From Alginatibacterium sediminis (GTDB lineage: Bacteria > Pseudomonadota > Gammaproteobacteria > Enterobacterales > Celerinatantimonadaceae), in the NCBI RefSeq assembly GCF_003610775.1, contig NZ_RAQO01000008.1:186001-250000 (forward strand): a DNA stretch of 64,000 nt, given 5' to 3'. Below are positions 51,426-61,400 of the stretch, piece by piece. The first letter of the stretch is position 1. Each line of letters opens with the position of its first letter. The notes below the pieces were generated by a model that had not been told where the DNA came from, did no database searches, and saw only the letters and a program-made list of their open reading frames with translations. The position numbers were made by a program, and so were the translations under genes.

Positions 51426-52367
51426 ATGAAGTACACCCTAAAGCAAATCACCGTATTTGATACGGTCGCCAATCTAGAGTCTGTGAGCGCCGCCGCTCGT
51501 AAGTTATCCATGACTCAAAGTGCCGTTAGTATGTCTATCTCACAACTAGAACATTTGCTTGATCGACCTTTATTTGTGCGCCAGGGTAACCGCCTCAGTC
51601 TCAGTCATTGGGGACAATGGTTAAGACCCAAAGCTCGCAAGCTGCTTCAAGATGCGCAACACATTGAGCTTGGTCTGCATGAACAACATCTATTAAGCGG
51701 AACCTTAAGCATCTGTTCTAGCCAAACGGCTGCCGAACATCTACTACCAGATTTGATTAGTAAAATTGATAGTGACTTCCCAGAAGTTCGTATCGAATTG
51801 ATGGTTGAGAATACTGAGCATGTGATCGATGAAGTGCTGCACTACAATGCTGAGATTGGCGTCATTGAAAGTCGCAATGACGACAGTCGGATATACCAAG
51901 AGCTGTGGATGGAAGATCAGTTGGTGGTCGTTGCATCGCCACATCATCCTTTTGCTGGGCGCACTTCAGTAAGTCTTGCCCAACTGGAACAAGCCCAGTG
52001 GGTTTTGCGTGAATCAGGTGCAGGGACTAGGGCAATATTTGATGGCGCGGTTCATGGATTGATAGACAATCTAAATGTGTGGAAAGAATACGAGCAGGTT
52101 GACGTACTTAAAAGTCTAACTAAAAACGGACAATTCTTAAGTGCACTACCCTTGTTGAGTGTTAGTCGAGAAGTTAGTGAAGGCAGTTTAGTAATATTAC
52201 CCACGCCGCAATTGAATATGGCGCGTTCATTGGCTTTTATTTGGCGCAACGATGCTGGTGAAAACCCATTACGCGACTGTCTATTGTCTGAAGCTCGGCG
52301 ACAAGTCAAACGATTAGAGCGCGAAAACAAGCTTATGGCTTTAAATCCTCCCCTACCCAAGCGCTAG
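51426..52367 (+). CDS. LysR family regulator (CysB/YeiE-like)
   Basis: 313-aa LysR-type regulator. The N-terminal wHTH is canonical (FDTVANLESVSAAARKLSMTQSAVSMSISQLEHLL). The effector domain begins near 95 (GTLSICSSQTAAEHLLPDLI), is of the type that senses small anions (WVLRESGAGTR), and resembles YeiE and CbbR-like regulators. It is convergent with the FNT-CBS gene at 52.4 kb. A matching operator upstream of both genes suggests it controls itself and the transporter. Confidence 0.88.
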   Translation: MKYTLKQITVFDTVANLESVSAAARKLSMTQSAVSMSISQLEHLLDRPLFVRQGNRLSLSHWGQWLRPKARKLLQDAQHIELGLHEQHLLSGTLSICSSQTAAEHLLPDLISKIDSDFPEVRIELMVENTEHVIDEVLHYNAEIGVIESRNDDSRIYQELWMEDQLVVVASPHHPFAGRTSVSLAQLEQAQWVLRESGAGTRAIFDGAVHGLIDNLNVWKEYEQVDVLKSLTKNGQFLSALPLLSVSREVSEGSLVILPTPQLNMARSLAFIWRNDAGENPLRDCLLSEARRQVKRLERENKLMALNPPLPKR

Positions 52368-52387
52368 TGTCCCTAACGAGTAAACAA

Positions 52388-52413
52388 CAAAAAGGCCCAA
52401 TTAAGGGCCTTTA
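52388..52413. terminator. Bidirectional terminator between LysR and FNT-CBS genes
   Basis: Arms AAAGGCCC (52391-52398) and GGGCCTTT (52405-52412), loop six, with A/T tails on both sides, placed between convergent genes. Confidence 0.75.
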
Positions 52414-52448
52414 ATCAAACAGCAGCTTTAGTTTCTGACCAACGCTTG

Positions 52449-53009
52449 CTATACAGCTCCGCTAGCTTCTAATTCACAAGTTTGCTGTTGAATTGGAGTA
52501 CTAAGCTCTTCTTTACTACTCGTTTGAGCCAGAGCTTTAAGCAAGGAGTGACGGTTAACCATACCTACCAAGTAACCGTCTTTGACCACTGGGTAATGGC
52601 TAGGCTTAGAGCTAACAGCGCGGCGTAAACGTTGCTCATAGCTTTGATAAGAACCACCGGTAAACACGCCGGTATCAGATACAGGGAATAGCGTTTCACG
52701 ATCAACACACATCAGTTCAACTAGTGCGTCCAAAGAATCAGCAGGTGATAAGGTCATGACCTCAGTTTGCATCATGTCTTTAACTAGCCAGTTGCTATCC
52801 ATTTGGTACTCTTCTGACCAGTAGAATCTCAAGATATCTTGCTCTGATAAATAGCCAACTAATCGATGTTGATTGTCAACAACCGGTGCTGAGCGCAGGT
52901 CGTGGTCGACAAAAGCAGTCAGAGCTTGTTGAATACTCATTTCTGGATTAAGCATTAACGCATTTTCTTGCATGATAGATGTGACTGTTTTTTTAGCGAT
53001 AGTGTTCAT
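52449..53009 (-). CDS. Possible internal-start CBS protein within the FNT-CBS gene
   Basis: In frame with the FNT-CBS gene, ATG at 53009 is preceded by AGGAGA eight bases upstream, better than most starts here. The product would be 186 aa: exactly the CBS pair with a short lead (MNTIAKKTVTSIMQEN). It could be an alternative translation start or the scar of a gene fusion. Existence as a separate product is an inference. Confidence 0.4.
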   Translation of the reverse strand: MNTIAKKTVTSIMQENALMLNPEMSIQQALTAFVDHDLRSAPVVDNQHRLVGYLSEQDILRFYWSEEYQMDSNWLVKDMMQTEVMTLSPADSLDALVELMCVDRETLFPVSDTGVFTGGSYQSYEQRLRRAVSSKPSHYPVVKDGYLVGMVNRHSLLKALAQTSSKEELSTPIQQQTCELEASGAV

Positions 53010-53990
53010 AGTTGTGTCTCCTGACTGTTGAGCGTCATGTAAAGTTGGAATAGAGCTAATAAGTTTTAGTGTTGGTGTTTTTGCAGTATCGATTTGTTGT
53101 TCACTGTTGTGGCTGGCTTTGTCCGCAATCCAAAAGCCAAAAGCGACAAGTACTGCGCCACCTACAATGTTTCCGAGAGTTACAGGTATCAAATTGTTCA
53201 CGATGAAGTTGCTCCAACTAAGGTCGCTTAGTTGCGCTAAGCTAAAACCCATCGTGGCTAGAAGTTCCGGGCTGGCTACCGTTTTAATGCCCATTGCTAG
53301 TGGCACCATAAATAAGTTGGCAATGCTATGTTCAAACCCGCTGCTTACAAACATAGCCACTGGAAGTATCATAAGCATCGATTTAGCTAGCTGGTCTTTA
53401 GCTGTAAACGTCATCCAAATTGCTAGACAAACCAATAGGTTACATAGAACCCCTAGACTAAAGGCTTGCCACCAGCCATGATGAAGCTTGTGTTGTGCTA
53501 TCGCGATTGCATTTGCGCCCCACTCGCCTCCAGCTAAGCTGTGCATTCCACCAACAAGGACTAAAGCTATAAGTAGTGAGGCACCTATAAAGTTACCCAC
53601 ATAAACCCTAGCCCAGCATTTAAGCAGTTCCTTGGTACTCACTTGCTTTTGAAACCAGGCAATGACACTGAGTACGGTGCTTGTGAATAGTTCGCCACCA
53701 CAAACAACAACCAGCATCAGCCCCATACTAAAAGCCAAACCACCGCTTAGGCGCACCAAGCCCCAAGGCGCGTCGCCAGCGCCAGTGGTTACAGTGATAT
53801 AAAACACGAATGCCAAACCAATAAACAAACCCGCAAAAACAGCTAAGGTAAACGAGTGCAAGGCGTTTTTTGCTATCTTGCTCTGAGCATACGTTTTGGC
53901 ATGGTCAAAGGTGCTAACGACCTTTTTCACTTGCGCTTGCTCTGTTGGTTTAGGTTGGCGCTTTGGCGGCAAAGCTTGTACGACATTCAT
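52449..53990 (-). CDS. Formate/nitrite transporter fused to CBS domains
   Basis: 513-aa protein. An N-terminal cytoplasmic stretch (1-45) precedes an FNT channel (about 45-295) with six helices and FNT signatures (GLAFSMGLMLVVVCGGELFTS, NFIGASLLIALVLVGG, FVSSGFEHSIANLFMVPL, VNNLIPVTLGNIVGG). FNT proteins form pentamers passing formate, nitrite or hydrosulfide. A linker (about 296-327) leads to two CBS domains (about 335-505; MLNPEMSIQQAL, RLVGYLSEQDIL, GYLVGMVNRHSLL) that could bind adenine nucleotides and gate transport. An internal Shine-Dalgarno and ATG at 53009 may give a separate CBS protein. Confidence 0.88.
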   Translation of the reverse strand: MNVVQALPPKRQPKPTEQAQVKKVVSTFDHAKTYAQSKIAKNALHSFTLAVFAGLFIGLAFVFYITVTTGAGDAPWGLVRLSGGLAFSMGLMLVVVCGGELFTSTVLSVIAWFQKQVSTKELLKCWARVYVGNFIGASLLIALVLVGGMHSLAGGEWGANAIAIAQHKLHHGWWQAFSLGVLCNLLVCLAIWMTFTAKDQLAKSMLMILPVAMFVSSGFEHSIANLFMVPLAMGIKTVASPELLATMGFSLAQLSDLSWSNFIVNNLIPVTLGNIVGGAVLVAFGFWIADKASHNSEQQIDTAKTPTLKLISSIPTLHDAQQSGDTTMNTIAKKTVTSIMQENALMLNPEMSIQQALTAFVDHDLRSAPVVDNQHRLVGYLSEQDILRFYWSEEYQMDSNWLVKDMMQTEVMTLSPADSLDALVELMCVDRETLFPVSDTGVFTGGSYQSYEQRLRRAVSSKPSHYPVVKDGYLVGMVNRHSLLKALAQTSSKEELSTPIQQQTCELEASGAV

Positions 53991-54136
53991 TGCTGCCCTC
54001 CTTTATGTGTTAGTGCCTTATCGAACATTTACTTTCCCCTATAAAGGCCGTTTATTTTTGTGTTTGTCCCCTGAGGTACGCCTTTAGATTAGGGTAGAAC
54101 GAACCATAAGAAAATCTTGTAATTTTTATATCTAGT

Positions 54137-54151
54137 ATCAATTATATTGAT
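54137..54151. promoter_or_regulatory. LysR box upstream of the FNT-CBS gene
   Basis: ATCAATTATATTGAT, with T-N11-A spacing, lies 147-161 bp upstream of the transporter start. It differs from the LysR gene's own box by one base, so one regulator probably binds both. Confidence 0.6.
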
Positions 54152-54369
54152 GGAAAGCACTGCAACTGTGGCTAGAAAATGATGCAATCGGCAAGGAGTA
54201 GAAAAAAGCAGTGGGAGAAAACCAAGAACAGCGTTAAACTGCCGCCCTTGCTGTAGCAAAAAGATTGAATAGGCTTACAATTAGGCTTAAACATGAGCAA
54301 TAAATTGACTCTATGAACGGCGTTGTAGCGCTATTCGTGGAGATTTTTTGTTCTTTTAATAAAAAGTCT

Positions 54370-54398
54370 ACAACTTACATGCGTAAATCTTGTATACT
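54370..54398 (+). promoter_or_regulatory. Possible fusA promoter
   Basis: TATACT (54393-54398) fits a -10 element. The -35 seventeen bases upstream (ACAACT) is poor. The 5' leader would be about 35 bases. Confidence 0.3.
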
Positions 54399-54438
54399 TG
54401 CGCGCAAATTTTGACTCTGACAAAAATAGAGTAGGACA

Positions 54439-56523
54439 ATGACTGATCTATCCAAATATAGAAATATTGGTATTTTTGCTCACGTTGACGCGGGTAAAAC
54501 AACCACCACAGAACGTATCTTGAAGCTTACTGGTCAAATTCACAAAACTGGTGAAGTACATGACGGTGAATCAACTACAGACTTCATGGAACAGGAAGCT
54601 GAGCGCGGTATTACTATTCAGTCGGCTGCAGTTAGCTGTTTCTGGGATGACCACCGCTTTAACGTAATCGACACTCCTGGACACGTTGACTTCACAGTTG
54701 AAGTTTACCGTTCATTGAAAGTACTTGATGGCGGCATCGGTGTATTCTGTGGTTCTGGTGGCGTTGAGCCTCAGTCAGAAACTAACTGGCGTTATGCGAA
54801 CGACTCAGAAGTTGCACGTATTATCTTCGTGAACAAATTGGACCGTATGGGTGCTGACTTCTACCGTGTTGTTAAGCAAACACAAGACGTTCTAGCTGCT
54901 AACCCACTGATTATGGTACTACCTATCGGTATCGAAGAAGACTTCGTTGGTGTTGTTGATCTATTGACTCGTAAAGCTTATATCTGGGATGACACAGGTC
55001 TACCAGAAAACTACGAGATCACTGATGTTCCAGCTGACATGGTTGACCAAGTTGAAGAATACCGTGAAATGCTAGTTGAATCTGCTGTAGAGCAAGATGA
55101 CGATCTTATGGAAGCTTACATGGAAGGTGAAGAGCCTTCTATTGAGCAATTAAAAGCTTGTATCCGTAAAGGTACTCGCACCATGGACTTCTTCCCTACT
55201 TACTGTGGTTCTGCGTTTAAGAACAAAGGTATTCAATTAATCCTTGATGCTGTTGTTGACTATCTACCGAATCCAACTGAAGTTGACCCACAACCTCTAA
55301 TGGATGAAGAAGGCGAAGAAACCGGCGATCACGCAATTGTTTCTGCTGACGAAACCTTCAAAGCGCTTGCATTCAAAATCATGGATGACCGTTTCGGTGC
55401 ATTGACCTTTGTACGTATCTACTCTGGTAAATTGAATAAGGGTGACACCATCCTTAACGCATTTACTGGTAAAACAGAGCGTATTGGTCGTATGGTTGAG
55501 ATGCAAGCAGACGATCGTAATGAACTATCTAGCGCACAAGCCGGTGATATCATTGCAATCGTAGGCATGAAGAACGTTCAAACAGGTCACACATTATGTG
55601 ATCCTAAAGACCCATGTACTCTTGAGCCTATGGTATTCCCAGTTCCAGTAATCTCGATTGCTGTTGCGCCAAAAGATAAAGGCGGTTCTGAGAAAATGGG
55701 TATCGCAATTGGTAAAATGGTTGCTGAAGATCCATCTTTCCAAGTTGAAACTGACGATGACTCAGGCGAAACCATCCTTAAAGGTATGGGCGAACTTCAC
55801 CTAGACATTAAAGTAGACATCTTGAAGCGTACTTACGGCGTTGATTTGAATGTTGGTCAACCACAAGTTGCTTACCGTGAAACGATTACTCGTGAAATCG
55901 AAGATTCGTACACGCACAAGAAACAATCTGGTGGTTCAGGTCAATTCGGTAAAATCGATTATATTATCCGACCTGGCGAAGTGGGTTCTGGTTACACGTT
56001 CACCTCTAAAGTTGTTGGTGGTAACGTACCTAAAGAATTCTGGCCTGCAGTACAAAAAGGCTTTGGTTCTATGATGGAGCAAGGTCCATTAGCAGGCTTC
56101 CCACTTCTTGATATGGAAGTAGAATTGTTTGATGGTGGTTTCCACGCAGTTGATTCATCAGCAATTGCTTTTGAAATCGCAGCTAAAGGTGCTTACCGTC
56201 AATCAGTGCCAAAAGCGGGGCCACAACTTCTTGAGCCAATCATGAAAGTTGACGTATTCTCTCCAGAAGATCACGTTGGTGATGTTATTGGTGATTTGAA
56301 CCGTCGTCGCGGCATGATTAAAGACCAAGAAGCTGGTGTTACCGGTGTTCGTATTAAAGCTGACGTACCACTAGCAGAAATGTTTGGTTACATCGGTTCT
56401 CTACGTACAATGACTTCTGGTCGTGGTCAGTTCTCTATGGAGTTCTCACACTACGCACCTACGCCACAAAACGTGGCAGAAAAAGTTATTGCTGAAGAGA
56501 AAGAGCGTCAAGCTAAGAAGTAA
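54439..56523 (+). CDS. fusA: Elongation factor G, stand-alone copy
   Basis: 694-aa translational GTPase that drives ribosomal translocation or recycling. GTPase motifs are AHVDAGKT (14-21), DTPGH (78-82) and NKLD (132-135); domains II-V are full length. It is not in a str operon (no rpsL, rpsG or tuf), so it is probably the second EF-G found in Vibrio and Shewanella. Codon use is strongly biased to GGT, CGT and GTT, unlike the neighbours, which predicts high expression. It has its own strong terminator. Whether this paralogue translocates or recycles ribosomes cannot be read directly. Confidence 0.93.
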   Translation: MTDLSKYRNIGIFAHVDAGKTTTTERILKLTGQIHKTGEVHDGESTTDFMEQEAERGITIQSAAVSCFWDDHRFNVIDTPGHVDFTVEVYRSLKVLDGGIGVFCGSGGVEPQSETNWRYANDSEVARIIFVNKLDRMGADFYRVVKQTQDVLAANPLIMVLPIGIEEDFVGVVDLLTRKAYIWDDTGLPENYEITDVPADMVDQVEEYREMLVESAVEQDDDLMEAYMEGEEPSIEQLKACIRKGTRTMDFFPTYCGSAFKNKGIQLILDAVVDYLPNPTEVDPQPLMDEEGEETGDHAIVSADETFKALAFKIMDDRFGALTFVRIYSGKLNKGDTILNAFTGKTERIGRMVEMQADDRNELSSAQAGDIIAIVGMKNVQTGHTLCDPKDPCTLEPMVFPVPVISIAVAPKDKGGSEKMGIAIGKMVAEDPSFQVETDDDSGETILKGMGELHLDIKVDILKRTYGVDLNVGQPQVAYRETITREIEDSYTHKKQSGGSGQFGKIDYIIRPGEVGSGYTFTSKVVGGNVPKEFWPAVQKGFGSMMEQGPLAGFPLLDMEVELFDGGFHAVDSSAIAFEIAAKGAYRQSVPKAGPQLLEPIMKVDVFSPEDHVGDVIGDLNRRRGMIKDQEAGVTGVRIKADVPLAEMFGYIGSLRTMTSGRGQFSMEFSHYAPTPQNVAEKVIAEEKERQAKK

Positions 56524-56544
56524 TTACAGCATTAATTAGACCCT

Positions 56545-56577
56545 AAAACCCTGATACCTGGTATCAGGGTTTTTTTA
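56545..56577 (+). terminator. Strong terminator after fusA
   Basis: Arms AACCCTGATAC (56547-56557) and GTATCAGGGTT (56561-56571), three-base loop, followed by TTTTTT. Confidence 0.92.
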
Positions 56578-57047
56578 TGCCCGCACAAACCTACTCTTTC
56601 GATACCGATATCAAACTAATACCAATCCCATTATATTTTTGGTCTTTTACTTGTTGTACTAAAACGCTTAGCTTTAAGAAGAAGTCGCGGTTATTAGCGG
56701 TCTAATGACAATAGTGATCAATAAATTACTGTGATTGGTATAAGATGTTTAACCCCCGCTAAAACTAGACCCAGTCCATACCACCGCTATTAGTAATTTC
56801 GGCCGCTAAGATTAAGTCAATGACTCACCAATGGTCGGTTTAGTGACTAAGGACCAAAGAGCCGGTCTACACCTGTAAACAAAGGCCGAAGTGTAGGCGA
56901 ACTAGATCAAAATATGGATCAGCTCTAAATAGGGCTTGGCATGTGCTGTCATACGTCGGTGCTACAAACGAGTAGTGATAGTATTATCCAATCAGGTCAA
57001 ATGCTAAACTGCGTCCCAATTCCAATCATAGATTTAAAGGTAAGGCC
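56578..57047. other. Intergenic region with a MITE-like repeat
   Basis: Holds the inverted-repeat element at 56616-56745. The remaining 300 bp (56746-57047) contain no open frame with coding character; they look like degenerate non-coding sequence before the DUF2999 gene. Confidence 0.5.
56616..56745. repeat. Small inverted-repeat element (MITE-like)
   Basis: About 130 bp bounded by ATACCAATC (56619-56627) and GATTGGTAT (56733-56741), perfect nine-base inverted ends. TAATACCAATC...GATTGGTATTA elements are common in Shewanella, Vibrio and Pseudoalteromonas intergenic DNA (from memory). The left end recurs with one change at 11083-11100. No coding sequence inside. Confidence 0.55.
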
Positions 57048-57299
57048 ATGAACCCCATTATTGAGATGTTAAAAGCGAACAATATTAGCGACGACAAGAT
57101 CAACGACATATTCCAAGTACTGACACAAAACCCTCTCGCGGCAATGGCAACGATCAGTGAGCTAGGTATACCGCAAGAAAATATCCAAGTGGTACTTGCA
57201 AAAGTCATGCAAAATCCAGCATTGATTAAAGAAGCAGTGAATGAACTTGGATTGGACTTTTCTAAGGTAGAAGCCGCTAAAGAGCAACTCCAAAAGTAA
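57048..57299 (+). CDS. DUF2999 family protein
   Basis: 83-aa small acidic-to-neutral all-helical protein matching DUF2999 of Vibrio and Shewanella: MNPIIEMLKANNISDDKIN, then TISELGIPQENIQVVLAKVM and LIKEAVNELGLDFSKVEAA. Cytosolic; function unknown. AGGTAAGG lies seven to eight bases before the ATG. Confidence 0.85.
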   Translation: MNPIIEMLKANNISDDKINDIFQVLTQNPLAAMATISELGIPQENIQVVLAKVMQNPALIKEAVNELGLDFSKVEAAKEQLQK

Positions 57300-57431
57300 G
57301 TCCTGAAGTTCACCATTGGTATTGCGAATTAGAATCAGTATTGAGATCTTAGATCAGCGGGCTTTCTAGCGCGTAACATATTAACAATGCTTTGCGTTTA
57401 CTAGATCCTGTTTCTATAACTAAGTTTGCTT

Positions 57432-58373
57432 CTATTTTTGCAATACCACGATGTCGCGCACGATAGATTCGCTCATGCGATGCTCGGCACTAAAATCGAG
57501 CGCACGAACGCCGTGGCGCTCAAAACAAGCGAGCAACTCATTACGTTTCGGAATATAGCGATTAAAGGCAAGCACAATCACTCCGCCCGGTTGCAGCATA
57601 CTCACCCAAGCCTGTGCACATTGCTCAAGCACAGCCAGCGGATTGCGAGTTTTGTCAGTGGTAAAATGCTGCACCCCATAAGGTAGATCACTGGCGATGA
57701 TATTGAATTTTTCGTTTTTGATAATATTGGATGCTTCGCGCGCATCCCCTTGGATCATACGAAACCCACAGGTCTCGAGTTTAAAATCCAAAAACTGGCC
57801 TTTACCCTGCTTATTCGCTTTACCAATAAACCCGTCTTTGAACTGGTGTTTTTGGCGATGTAATTTGGTCCATTTTTTCAAATTACGTTTTACGTCTTCG
57901 ATAGCCCGTTCGTCTTGTTCAATTCCTCGCGCTTCTAAACCATAACGTAGCGCCCATAGTAAGGTGGTCGCGCGGCCACACATTGGATCAAGCAGTTTTA
58001 GTTTTTGCCCCTTAATAGGCTGAACATAGTGCAGTGCGAGGTTTAGCAAAAGTTGGGTAAGGTGCTCGTTAGTTTTGCCTTTAAATTTACTACCAAAAAC
58101 AAAATCCGGATGCAGTAAAAATTTAGACTCACAGTCTAGGGGAATTAGGCCCTTATCAGTTCGCTCAAAAATCCCAAGCACAAAGGATAAACGTGCAATG
58201 GCTTCGCAGTCACTTGCTTTACAGTCAATCTCAATAAAATCCATACCAGCGACAGTTTTAATCTCAAAGCTTTGCGTCCCAAGCACTAAGCTGAGTTCTT
58301 TAAGAGCTACGCTTTGATACTCGTGGAAATATGCGCTTTTAGCTTGTGGGGATATAAGTACTGAATAAAACAA
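57432..58373 (-). CDS. Putative TRM11/UPF0020-type RNA methyltransferase
   Basis: 313-aa SAM-dependent methyltransferase. The N-terminal half (about 1-95) is a THUMP-like or ferredoxin-like RNA-binding region. The catalytic half has motif I LLDPMCGRATTLLWA (near 128) and the DLPYG motif (SDLPYGVQHF, near 233), typical of N2-guanine tRNA or rRNA methylases (Trm14/TRM11/RlmL-like). The basic insertion KWTKLHRQKHQFKDGFIGKANKQGKG suits RNA binding. The exact target nucleotide cannot be named. Confidence 0.83.
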   Translation of the reverse strand: MFYSVLISPQAKSAYFHEYQSVALKELSLVLGTQSFEIKTVAGMDFIEIDCKASDCEAIARLSFVLGIFERTDKGLIPLDCESKFLLHPDFVFGSKFKGKTNEHLTQLLLNLALHYVQPIKGQKLKLLDPMCGRATTLLWALRYGLEARGIEQDERAIEDVKRNLKKWTKLHRQKHQFKDGFIGKANKQGKGQFLDFKLETCGFRMIQGDAREASNIIKNEKFNIIASDLPYGVQHFTTDKTRNPLAVLEQCAQAWVSMLQPGGVIVLAFNRYIPKRNELLACFERHGVRALDFSAEHRMSESIVRDIVVLQK

Positions 58374-58449
58374 AACAACCTTCTTGCGAGCTATAACCTA
58401 GGGGGGTTGCAATAGTATATAAGCTAGCCGCTACCGGCACAAATAAGCA

Positions 58450-58480
58450 GCCTTGCCCAAGGTTGAATTGCGGGCAAGGC
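58450..58480 (-). terminator. Hairpin after the RND pump gene
   Basis: Arms GCCTTGCCC (58450-58458) and GGGCAAGGC (58472-58480), 13-base loop. The minus-strand tail (TGCTTATTTG) is only moderately T-rich. Confidence 0.55.
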
Positions 58481-58489
58481 TAAGTCTGG

Positions 58490-61400
58490 CTAATCCTCTT
58501 CTGCCACATTCAGATCTCGGTGGTAGTGAACCAGTTTAAAATCCGCTAGGGCTGCATATGCGGCCGGGATAATAAACAACACCAGCAAGGTTGATGCAAA
58601 AATACCAAACACAATGGATATCACAATTGGTTTAACCACCTGAGCTTGTAAGCTTGTTTCTAGCATAAGTGGCAATAAGCCTGCCGCCGTGGTCAATGAG
58701 GTTAAGAAAACGGCTCTAAAGCGCTCTCTACTCGCGCTCACAACCGCATCATGCACACTATCCCCCAGAGACACGTGATATCGGATGTACTGCACTAATA
58801 AAATTGAATCATTGACCACAATCCCCGCTAAGGAAACGAAACCAAGGATGGAAGGCATACTCAAGGGGTAACCCAAAAGAAAATGTCCAAACAGCACACC
58901 AATTAAGGCTAGTGGGATAGCTAACATCACCACCACCGGCTCAATATAACTACGGAACTGAAAACTCAAAATTGCAAACAAACCAAACAGCCCAATACTA
59001 AAACTTTTTACAAACGAGGCCGCTGTTTTGGCATTTTCTTTCGCTTCGCCTTCAAAGTCAGCTTTTAGTCCTGGGTACTTTTGAGCCAATGCTGGAATAA
59101 ACTCATTACGCACTCTGGCGTTAATTTCTGTGCTATTACCGATGCGATTATCGACATCGGCCATAACTGTCGCGGTGCGAATCGCATTAATGCGCTGAAT
59201 ACGTACGTAGCCGCGTTCGCTGCTTAATTCTGCAACCGCTATTAAGGGAACTTGGTTGCCATCCTTGAGCATAATTGGGAAGTTTTCAAAACGACTCAAA
59301 TCGCCAGCTTGTTCTTTATCAAGCCGCACATCAATTTCTATGTTTTCCGGTCCAACTTGAATTTCGTCCGCGGTCTGGCCGTAAAAAGCCGCTCTAAGTT
59401 GGCTAGCAATCATATTGCCATCAACCCCGTAAGACTCAGCACCAGGGCGTAGTTTAAGAACGATCTCTTCTTTACCGGGACGCATATCATCCAATACGCC
59501 GCTAACCCCTGATAAAGCATTAAGCTGCAACTGTAAATCGATGCTGGCTTGTTTTAATAAGCCTAGGTCAGGATGTTGCAAACGAACTTCAATTGCGCGC
59601 CCCGATGGACCCATTGCCGGTTGTTTAAAGACCAACGATAAAGGTTGTGCCAATTCGCCGGTTTCACTGCGCCATTCGTTTATTAAATCATCGATTAAAG
59701 TACGCCGGGTTTCGGCTGAACTTAAGTCTAAACGCACCGTAGCGACGTGCGGGCCTGATTCCCCTGCATCCGCATTAAAGTTAAATTGCTCAGTGATATC
59801 ACGTACTAAGGGTTCGGGCTCTGCATTTTTCTCATCAAGACGCTCACCAACAACTTTGGCGCTGGCGACTAACTTAGCCACAACAACTTCAGTCTGCGCC
59901 AAGCTTGAACCAGGAGGTAAAATGATACGCGCTTCGGCAATATCGCCATCGAGTTCTGGAAAACCAACAAACTTAAGCGTGCCGCTAGCAACCAAGGCAA
60001 TCGCGCAAAGTAACAAACTAAAGGTTGCACCTATGGATAAGTAGCGCCAGCGTACCACCCGTTCAACCCCATTAACCAAATACACATTGCGCACCACTTC
60101 AAAGGCTTCAAGTACCTTTAGCTTGATGTAAATCGGTTGCTTTTCTTCTCGATTACGATGCAAAGAATGAGACAAGTGGCTTGGAAGAATCAAAAACGCT
60201 TCAATCAAACTAAAACATAGAACCAGTATGAGTACTAATGGAACCACCCTTAACACGGCACCCATTTGCCCATCTAGCCACAGTAAACTACCGAAGATAA
60301 ACACCGTGGTCAAAAATGAAGATATAACACCCGGCGCCACCTTTTTTACCCCATTGCTGACCGCATCATCAATGCTCATCCCCCGTTCTAAATGGGACGC
60401 GATTGACTCCGACAGTACAATGGCATCATCCATCATGATCCCAATGGCCATCAGCAATCCAATCAAGGTCATGATGTTGATCGAAAGGCCAAATAAGGAC
60501 ATTAAATACAGGCCACCTAAAAAGGCGACCGGTAAGCCAGCTGCCACCCAGAACGAATAGCGAAAACTAAAGAATAGCCACATCACTGCAAATACCAACA
60601 TGATGCCTTGCCAACCATTGCGCAGCATCATTTCTAAACGGTCTTTGAGCAATGACGAGAGATCATTGGTTAAGGTTAAACTCATGCCTTGCGGCAAAAT
60701 TAGGCGTTCTTGCTCAACGTAGCTTAAAACCTGCTCTTTAATACGCAGGGCATCGTCGGCTTTGTTTTTACTGATATTGAGTATCGCTGCAGGTTTGCCA
60801 TTAAATATAATTTTGCTTTCATCGAGTTCAAAGCGATCTTCAATGGTTGCGATATCTTTAAGTCGGACCACACCGCCACTGGAATCCGATGAGATAATCA
60901 TTTCACCTAAGGTCGCTGGAGTAATATTACGCTGGTCAACTCGCAGTAATAGGTTTTTGCCTTTAAGTTCAACATTACCGCTCGGGATTTTTATATTTTG
61001 AGACGAAATCTGGCTTGCAACATCGTTCACACTCATATTGAGTCGGCGCAAATCAATTTCGTTTAGTGAGACGCGTAATTGATGGGTCGAAAAACCAGAT
61101 ACTCGAACTAAGCTGACATCGGCTTCGGTTTTTAGCCGTCGTTTCAAATCTTCAGCGTAGGCTTTTAGGTCCGGCCAACTAGCGTCGCCGTTGATGGCAA
61201 TATCAACGACCGGCTCTGACCATTCAAACTCTCGTACTATCGGCGGCTCAATTTGAGCTGGAAAATCGTTAATGGCATTAATTTCGGTTTGAACATCGAC
61301 CATCATCCGGCCAACGTCGGCATCGTCGCTTAGTTTGACTAATAATGATGCTGAACCTTCTAAGGCAGTACAACGGGTTTCCTCTATGCTAGAAAGACCA

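Larger units (their letters stand above)
53991..54438. other. Intergenic region between FNT-CBS and fusA
   Basis: 448 bp without a convincing gene. It holds the LysR box at 54137-54151, which serves the leftward FNT-CBS gene, and the promoter of fusA near 54370-54398. No other structure was recognised. Confidence 0.6.

Noticed and set aside
54137-54151. Possible FNR site upstream of FNT-CBS
   Set aside because: Arms read ATCAA-N5-TTGAT, the reverse of the FNR order TTGAT-N4-ATCAA; the T-N11-A match to the LysR gene's own box explains it better.
56746-57047. Remnant gene downstream of the repeat element
   Set aside because: Frequent stops in all frames and no recognisable protein similarity; treated as non-coding.
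60228-60560. 110-aa open frame antisense to the RND gene
   Set aside because: Fully inside a well-conserved RND coding region on the other strand, rich in Ile/Met/Thr from antisense reading; a shadow.
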